Shown here: positions 59,497-64,000 of the stretch, one piece after another
Position numbering within the stretch: position 1 is the first letter of the stretch
Layout: each line of letters starts with the position of its first letter
The notes under the pieces: generated by a model
What the model was told of the DNA's origin: nothing
The model's input: the letters and a program-made list of their open reading frames with translations, nothing else
The model's database searches: none
From: Paucidesulfovibrio longus DSM 6739
GTDB lineage: Bacteria > Desulfobacterota > Desulfovibrionia > Desulfovibrionales > Desulfovibrionaceae
Reading direction: 5' to 3'
Assembly (NCBI RefSeq): GCF_000420485.1
Contig: NZ_ATVA01000012.1
Coordinates: 62,001-126,000, forward strand
Length of the DNA: 64,000 nucleotides
Position numbers and translations under genes: made by a program

Positions 59497-60768
59497 GTGC
59501 GACGCAAGCTCTGGTCCTGGGCCCTTTACGACTGGGCCAACAACGGATTCTTCACGCCCATCCAGACCTTCGTCTTCGCGGCCTATTTCGCGCGATCCGT
59601 GGCCGAGAGCCCGGAAACGGGCACCGCGCTCTGGGGCAACATGCTCGGCGCGGCCGGGCTGATCGTGGGCCTGGGCGGCCCGCTGCTCGGAGCCGTGGCC
59701 GACCAGTCCGGGCGGCGCAAGCCCTGGATCGCGGCCTTCACCCTGCTCTGCGCGGTTCCCACGGTCCTGCTCTGGTTCGTGCTGCCCGACCCTTCCTGGA
59801 TCTGGCCCGCCCTGATTCTCGTCTGCCTCGGCACCATCGGCGGCGAGGCGGCCATGATCTTCTACAACGCCATGCTGCCCGACCTGGTTCCGCCGGAACG
59901 CATGGGCCGCTGGTCCGGCTGGGGCTGGGGCATGGGCTACGTGGGCGGCCTGCTTTGCCTGCTGCTGGCGCTCTACGGATTCATCAACGAAAATCCCTGG
60001 TTCGCCTTGCCGCGCGCCGCGGCCGAGCATGTCCGGATCATCGGCCCTCTGGGCGCGGCCTGGTACCTCGTCTTCGCCCTGCCGCTCTTTCTCTGGACCC
60101 CGGACGCCCCGAGCAAGGGCCGCGCCCTGGGGGCCTGCGTCCGTTCCGCCCTCGCCCAGATCCGCGACTCCGTGCGCGACGTCCGCTCCCACCGCCATAT
60201 CGTGCGCTTCCTCCTGGCCCGGATGCTCTACAACGACGGATTGGCCACCATGTTCGCCTTCGGCGGAATCTACGCGGCCGGAACCTTCGGCATGACCCCG
60301 AAGGAGGTCATCCTCTTCGGCATCGGCCTGAACGTGACCGCGGGACTGGGCGCGGGGCTCTTCGCCTGGCTGGACGACCGCGTGGGCGCGCGGGCCACCA
60401 TCCTCGTGTCCCTGGCCGGGCTGATCCTGCCGGGCGTGGTCATCCTGCTCACCGAGTCCCGGACCGTGTTCTGGATTTTCGGGCTGTTGCTTGGTATCTT
60501 CGTCGGGCCGGTGCAGGCGTCGAGCCGTTCCTGGCTGGCCCGCACCGCACCGGGCGAACTGCGCGCCCAGATGTTCGGCCTCTTCGCGCTTTCGGGCAAG
60601 CTGACCTCCTTTGCGGGCCCGCTGCTCGTGGGCTGGGTCACGCTGCTGGCCGGAAGCCAGCGCTGGGGCATGAGCACCGTTATCATGATGTATATCCTGG
60701 GGGCGCTCGTCATGCTCGGCGTGCCGCGCGCAGCGGACATCCGTCCCCCGGTTCAAACCAAGGAGTAA
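59497..60768 (+). CDS. MFS transporter, UMF1 family
   Basis: A 423-residue permease with about twelve hydrophobic segments. It opens SWALYDWANNGFFTPIQTFVFAAYFA, characteristic of the UMF1 (Atg22-like) MFS group, and has GPLLGAVADQSGRRKPWIAAF after the first four helices and GAGLFAWLDDRVGARATILVS in the second half. Substrate unknown. Start is GTG at 59497 (spacing to GGGAGG five bases); the longer ATG has no ribosome site. Directly followed by AMMECR1, perhaps co-transcribed. Confidence 0.88.
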   Translation: MRRKLWSWALYDWANNGFFTPIQTFVFAAYFARSVAESPETGTALWGNMLGAAGLIVGLGGPLLGAVADQSGRRKPWIAAFTLLCAVPTVLLWFVLPDPSWIWPALILVCLGTIGGEAAMIFYNAMLPDLVPPERMGRWSGWGWGMGYVGGLLCLLLALYGFINENPWFALPRAAAEHVRIIGPLGAAWYLVFALPLFLWTPDAPSKGRALGACVRSALAQIRDSVRDVRSHRHIVRFLLARMLYNDGLATMFAFGGIYAAGTFGMTPKEVILFGIGLNVTAGLGAGLFAWLDDRVGARATILVSLAGLILPGVVILLTESRTVFWIFGLLLGIFVGPVQASSRSWLARTAPGELRAQMFGLFALSGKLTSFAGPLLVGWVTLLAGSQRWGMSTVIMMYILGALVMLGVPRAADIRPPVQTKE

Positions 60769-60771
60769 TCC

Positions 60772-61326
60772 ATGTCCCGTGAATTCGTCTTTTTGCTTTC
60801 CGACGCGGAAAAAGCATATCTCAAGGATCTCGTGCGCCTTTCCATCGCCTCCAAGCTCGCGGGCGAGGAAGCCGAGCCGCCCGCCCCGCCCACGGAGAAG
60901 CTGCGCGAATCCCTCGGGGCCTTCGTGACCCTGACCCTGGACGGCCACCTGCGCGGCTGCATCGGCAACATCCAGGGCTCGGGCGAAATCTGGCGCACCA
61001 TCTGGGAGATGGCCCGCGCAGCGGCCTTTGCCGATCCGCGCTTCCCGCCTCTGAGCCGGGAGGAGTTCGGGAAAATCGAGTACGAAATTTCCATTCTCAG
61101 CCCGCTGGAGCCTTGCCGCGACGTGAACGAGGTCGTGGTCGGCAGGCATGGCCTGATCATGCAGCGGGGGTCCAATTCCGGACTGCTCCTGCCGCAGGTG
61201 CCCGTGGAGCAGGGCTGGGACCGTGTGACCTTCCTGCGGCAGACCTGCCGCAAGGCCGGGCTGGACGAGGACAGCTGGCGCAAGGCGGGCACGAACATCT
61301 ATTGGTTCGAAGCCGAGGTCTTCTAG
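60772..61326 (+). CDS. AMMECR1-domain protein (AmmeMemoRadiSam system A)
   Basis: A 184-residue single-domain AMMECR1 protein. LGAFVTLTLDGHLRGCIGNI contains the LRGCIG signature, and DPRFPPLSREEFGKIEYEISILSPLEP the conserved second half. AMMECR1 often occurs with MEMO1 and radical-SAM partners; neither partner is in this window. Molecular role unknown. It starts three bases after the MFS stop, so it is co-transcribed with it. Confidence 0.9.
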   Translation: MSREFVFLLSDAEKAYLKDLVRLSIASKLAGEEAEPPAPPTEKLRESLGAFVTLTLDGHLRGCIGNIQGSGEIWRTIWEMARAAAFADPRFPPLSREEFGKIEYEISILSPLEPCRDVNEVVVGRHGLIMQRGSNSGLLLPQVPVEQGWDRVTFLRQTCRKAGLDEDSWRKAGTNIYWFEAEVF

Positions 61327-61370
61327 GGCCTCGGCCCGGCCCGGCAGCGAATCCGGAGGGAGGAGGGAGG

Positions 61371-61760
61371 ATGTCGGAAGAAGTTTCACGACGCTTCGAG
61401 GAGCGCAGGCTGCACGTCCGCTATGTCTGCACCTCGAAGGCCATGTGTGAATTGTCTCTGCGCTCCGGGGCGCACGTGTTCGCCGTGTCGGACATCTCCG
61501 GCGGCGGCATGCGCATCAAGAGTCCGGACGCGGGCGTGCTGGAGGACTTCCAGGAGGACGCGAGCGTGCGCATCGTGGCTGCGGGCGACGACGGCGGGCG
61601 CTGTCCCCTGGAAGACCTGACCGGCCGCGTGGTCTGGACGCGTTCGGAACAAGGGCAGGTGCATGTGGGCATCGAGTTCGACTCCCCATTGGAGTCCCGC
61701 TTGGATTATCTGCTCGGCGTGCTGCTCGGCAGCGGCCAGCTGCCCGTGTTTGATTCCTGA
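61371..61760 (+). CDS. PilZ-domain protein
   Basis: A 129-residue single PilZ domain. The c-di-GMP-binding RxxxR appears as RRLHVR, and the DxSxxG motif as VSDISGGGMRI. The remaining beta-barrel strands are visible to LESRLDYLLGVLLG. It probably reads c-di-GMP made by proteins such as the GGDEF-EAL protein at 34773. A GA-rich run (GGAGGGAGGAGGGAGG) precedes the ATG at zero to a few bases, an extended ribosome site. Confidence 0.9.
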   Translation: MSEEVSRRFEERRLHVRYVCTSKAMCELSLRSGAHVFAVSDISGGGMRIKSPDAGVLEDFQEDASVRIVAAGDDGGRCPLEDLTGRVVWTRSEQGQVHVGIEFDSPLESRLDYLLGVLLGSGQLPVFDS

Positions 61761-61852
61761 GCCGGAAAACGGGCCGGGAGCGTCCGCGCAACGGCAGAAA
61801 GGCACGAATCCTGCTTTCGGAAAGGAACGAGACATCTTTTCCGGGAGCCGAG

Positions 61853-62629
61853 ATGATCGCATTGCAATCCAACGCCGCGGACCAGCGCGGAGCCGCAGAC
61901 CTGGGGCTGCTGCCCCCCAAGGATCTTGCCCTTTGCTTCGGCGGCGGCGATTTCGTCAAGATCGGGCGCAAGCTGCTGCGGCGGCTCGTGGACTGGTGCG
62001 GGCTGCTTCCCAGCGAGCGCGTGCTCGACGTGGGCTGCGGAGCCGGGCGGGCCGCCGTGCCCCTGACGTCCTACCTGTCCGATCACGGGCGCTACGAAGG
62101 GTTCGACACCTATCCCTTCGGCGTGAACTGGTGCCGCGAGCACATCACCCCAGCCTTTCCCAACTTCCGCTTCCAGACGGCGGACGTCTTCAACGCGCTC
62201 TATAATCCCTTCGGGACGGTGCGTGCGCGCGACTTCCGTTTCCCCTATGCCGACGACAGCTTTGATCTGGCCATCCTCAACTCCGTCTTCACGCACATGC
62301 TGCCGGAAGACGTGGTCGGCTATGCGGCCGAGCTGGGGCGGGTTCTCGACCAGGGCGGCCGGGCCTACGTGACATGGTTCCTGCTGGACGACGAGACGCG
62401 CGGCCTCGTGGCCGCGACGGGCGGCACCCTGCGCTTCGCGCACCGCTTCGGCGCGTGCCATCTGGAAAATCCCGACGATCCGGAAGAGGCCGTGGGCTAT
62501 GAGCGCTCCTTCGCGTTCAAGGTGCTGGAAGGAGCTGGGCTGCGCGTGCGCGGCGCGTATCCGGGATCCTGGTGCGGCCGCCGTGCGGACAACTATCAGG
62601 ACGTGGTCGTGGTGGAAGCCGCGCGCTGA
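61853..62629 (+). CDS. Class I SAM-dependent methyltransferase
   Basis: A 258-residue protein. VLDVGCGAGRAAVPL (motif I), RYEGFDTYPFGVNWC and FPYADDSFDLAILNSVFTHML (motifs II-III) with ELGRVLDQGGRAYVTWFL (post-motif) give a clear type 11/25 methyltransferase fold. Substrate unknown. The reading frame starts at 61853 without a strong ribosome site; GGGAGC lies upstream. It is 92 bases after the PilZ gene. Confidence 0.87.
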   Translation: MIALQSNAADQRGAADLGLLPPKDLALCFGGGDFVKIGRKLLRRLVDWCGLLPSERVLDVGCGAGRAAVPLTSYLSDHGRYEGFDTYPFGVNWCREHITPAFPNFRFQTADVFNALYNPFGTVRARDFRFPYADDSFDLAILNSVFTHMLPEDVVGYAAELGRVLDQGGRAYVTWFLLDDETRGLVAATGGTLRFAHRFGACHLENPDDPEEAVGYERSFAFKVLEGAGLRVRGAYPGSWCGRRADNYQDVVVVEAAR

Positions 62630-62644
62630 CCCGAAAAGCCCCCG

Positions 62645-62956
62645 CTATTCGGTTCCGGCTTCCCCCGCCGGGCCGGGCTCCTCGTCGAAGCGCAGGCGGC
62701 AGGGCCTTCGGAAGCATTCGCGCAGCTTGGCGAGCACGTAGTCGTACCCTTCGGGCGCATGCGGGAGCTTGCAGGCGGAGCAGTCCTTGTTCCCGCTGGC
62801 CAGGAGGGTGAAGCGGCCTCCGCAGTCCTCCAGAAAGTAGAGCGGGCAGAAGCAGAACAGGCAGTTGAAGCGCTCCGGGTGGTCGGTCCGGTGGCAGGGA
62901 AAAAACTCGCAGGCCGTGTTGCTCACGAAGCGGTGGGACGGCTTGGGGGTGCTCAT
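62645..62956 (-). CDS. Cysteine-rich small-domain protein
   Basis: A 103-residue protein with ten cysteines. TACEFFPCH, FNCLFCFCPLYFL, EDCGG and KDCSACKLPH match the 'cysteine-rich small domain' (PF04071), a probable metal- or cluster-binding unit found alone or near cobalamin genes in anaerobes. The ATG at 62956 has GAGGAG seven bases upstream. It converges on the methyltransferase gene, 15 bases away. No partner is adjacent. Confidence 0.8.
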   Translation of the reverse strand: MSTPKPSHRFVSNTACEFFPCHRTDHPERFNCLFCFCPLYFLEDCGGRFTLLASGNKDCSACKLPHAPEGYDYVLAKLRECFRRPCRLRFDEEPGPAGEAGTE

Positions 62957-63028
62957 GCTGCTCCTCGCGTGTTCAGGCACGGAATCAATGATTCGGCGTC
63001 TGTTTTCTTTCGACTGCTCCAAAAAAAA

Positions 63029-63230
63029 ACGAAGGTAGGGTGAAAAATCCTTCTGGATCGCCGCAAAGCATTGCGGCATCTGCTCTCCCAGCCCCCTAGG
63101 ACTTCCCCCCAAATTTCTAGGGGGTGGTTGTGTCAATAAGAAATTAGTCGTAGATTTGACCATCCATCAGAATCGACGGCAACAATTGTCGCACAAGGCG
63201 GCAAGTACCGCCAGGGGGCAAAAGGGGGAT
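63029..63230 (+). promoter_or_regulatory. Leader of the PEP-CTERM-like gene with two inverted repeats
   Basis: CCGCAA and TTGCGG pair at 63061-63076, and CCCCCTAG (63092-63099) pairs with CTAGGGGG (63117-63124). No canonical -24/-12 or -35/-10 box was found with confidence. I do not see a known riboswitch. The CTAG repeat is the most likely regulator site. Confidence 0.35.
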
Positions 63231-63908
63231 ATGTCCATGAGAAAGCAGATCATGACCATCGTTGGCTTGGGACTGCTGATGCTGCTCTTCGCGGCTTCGG
63301 CTTCGGCTACCGTCATCAGCTACGGCATCGGCGGCGACGCGGCCACGCTTGAATCGGATATGCTCACGCATTTCTACGTGAACCAGACCGAAACTTTCGA
63401 CACGCTCGCAGCAGGGTCGAGCGTGACCATCTTCGGCAGTGAAGTCGGACCCTTCAGCGGATACGGCACCGTATCCGACACCCCCGCCGGGGGCATGTTC
63501 GCCACTTCCGGAAGCAACTATTTCACCAGTAATTTCAATGGTTCCGTGAGCCGCAACTTCAGCTTCTCCCTGGGCACCCCTTCCGGCGGCGGGGACTACG
63601 AGGCCGTGGGCTTTTACGTCACCGGCTTTGACACCACCAAGTCGTTCAACGTGACGCTGTCCTACGCGGACGGCTCCGTGGAAACCTTCGATCTGGGCAA
63701 CGGCTTCACCTCCGCCGTGGGCGCCGGCGTGCCCATCTACTTCGGCTTCGTGGGCGACAAGCTTATTTCCGGCATCACCTTCAGCAACGTCCAGGACCAG
63801 TACGGCATCGACAACGTCTCCGCCATGAACACGCCCGTTCCGGGCGCGGTCTGGCTGCTCGGCACAGGCCTGCTCGGCCTGCTCGGCTACCGCCGCATGA
63901 GCCGTTAG
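63231..63908 (+). CDS. Secreted protein with PEP-CTERM/VPLPA-like sorting tail
   Basis: A 225-residue secreted protein. The signal peptide (IMTIVGLGLLMLLFAASASA) is followed by a beta-rich domain with GVGVPIYFGF-type strands, VGFYVTGFDTTKSFNVTLSYADGSVETF among them. The last 24 residues, TPVPGAVWLLGTGLLGLLGYRRMSR, are a short motif, a hydrophobic helix and a basic tail, the layout of PEP-CTERM/VPLPA-CTERM sorting signals recognised by an exosortase. The exosortase is not in this window. Such proteins are made with exopolysaccharide. Starts at 63231 and 63237 are both possible; GGGGG lies two to eight bases upstream. Confidence 0.8.
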   Translation: MSMRKQIMTIVGLGLLMLLFAASASATVISYGIGGDAATLESDMLTHFYVNQTETFDTLAAGSSVTIFGSEVGPFSGYGTVSDTPAGGMFATSGSNYFTSNFNGSVSRNFSFSLGTPSGGGDYEAVGFYVTGFDTTKSFNVTLSYADGSVETFDLGNGFTSAVGAGVPIYFGFVGDKLISGITFSNVQDQYGIDNVSAMNTPVPGAVWLLGTGLLGLLGYRRMSR

Positions 63909-63928
63909 ACGGACCATCGACCACGCTG

Positions 63929-63958
63929 AAGGGCGGGGCCTCGGCCCCGCCCTTTTTT
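63929..63958 (+). terminator. Rho-independent terminator of the sorting-tail gene
   Basis: AAGGGCGGGGCC and GGCCCCGCCCTT pair perfectly around TC, followed by six T. Confidence 0.9.
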
Positions 63959-63973
63959 ATGGCCGCGGGCCGA

Positions 63974-63993
63974 TCTCATACTTTAGTATGAGA
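63974..63993. repeat. Perfect 20-bp palindrome near the window end
   Basis: TCTCATACT and AGTATGAGA are reverse complements around TT. It may be an operator of a gene beyond the window or the end of a mobile element. Confidence 0.6.
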
Positions 63994-64000
63994 AGAATTC

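Noticed and set aside
63029-63230. c-di-GMP riboswitch before the sorting-tail gene
   Set aside because: A GCAAAGC segment resembles part of the GEMM-I core, but the other conserved blocks and the closing helix are absent.
1-64000. CRISPR arrays, tRNA genes, rRNA genes and complete insertion sequences
   Set aside because: I looked at all intergenic stretches and saw no regularly spaced repeats, no cloverleaf with a CCA-like end, no rRNA sequence and no transposase gene.

Overview
This 64 kb window is GC-rich bacterial chromosome with dense, mostly short operons, strong Shine-Dalgarno sequences, many four-base ATGA overlaps between genes, and stem-loop terminators. The gene set fits a flagellated, strictly anaerobic but oxygen-defended member of the Desulfovibrionaceae (Desulfobacterota). 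The pointers are a cytochrome bd oxidase, a TAXI-type TRAP transporter beside a malic enzyme, a fused CobA-HemD, cobyrinate amidation (CbiA), a FliJ-MotE pair and several CxxC-rich small proteins. This is inference from gene content; no rRNA or other phylogenetic marker lies in the window, and I saw no tRNA, CRISPR array or complete insertion sequence.

Layout. Positions 1-1058 are the AT-rich end of a foreign-looking operon (a partial gene plus a HExxH protein). 1163-10627 holds a UspA protein, hisC-cmk, an ArsP-like permease, an envelope-stress operon (htpX, a Do-like protease and a methyltransferase), hsp20 and a phosphofructokinase. 11013-13391 is cydAB, preceded by a promoter with a palindrome between its -35 and -10 boxes and followed by an inverted pair of GC-rich repeats. 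13735-22352 carries a BaiN-type flavoprotein, a 27-residue membrane peptide, an SGNH hydrolase, exonuclease III, an NhaC antiporter, a NYN RNase-like protein and malic enzyme. 22487-25747 is a TAXI TRAP transporter (binding lipoprotein plus fused permease). 26125-28220 is a GT61-like glycosyltransferase with a methyltransferase.

From 28229 to 38158 signalling dominates: a PAS histidine kinase with its NarL-type regulator, then a translationally coupled trio of periplasmic binding protein, PAS-GGDEF-EAL protein and TPR protein. 38168-44527 contains cbiA, a STAS-like protein, an isochorismatase-family hydrolase, purN, an O-methyltransferase-like protein and cobA-hemD. Between cobA-hemD and valS sits a lower-GC, two-gene module (44554-46184): an SMC/RecF-like ATPase and a protein with a PD-(D/E)xK-like signature. 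It is the best candidate here for an undescribed defence-type system.

49136-56417 has a BPL_N-like protein, a FapA/DUF342 protein, an RRM RNA-binding protein, truA, the overlapping fliJ-motE pair, a small four-cysteine protein and dinB. 56597-63908 has an RDD membrane protein, further small cysteine-rich proteins, a divergent argP-argO-like pair, an MFS transporter, AMMECR1, a PilZ protein, a methyltransferase and a secreted protein with a PEP-CTERM/VPLPA-like tail.

Shared themes are c-di-GMP signalling (GGDEF-EAL, PilZ), cobalamin and sirohaem synthesis (cobA-hemD, cbiA), envelope quality control, and organic-acid transport with malic enzyme. Links between unlinked genes are inference.
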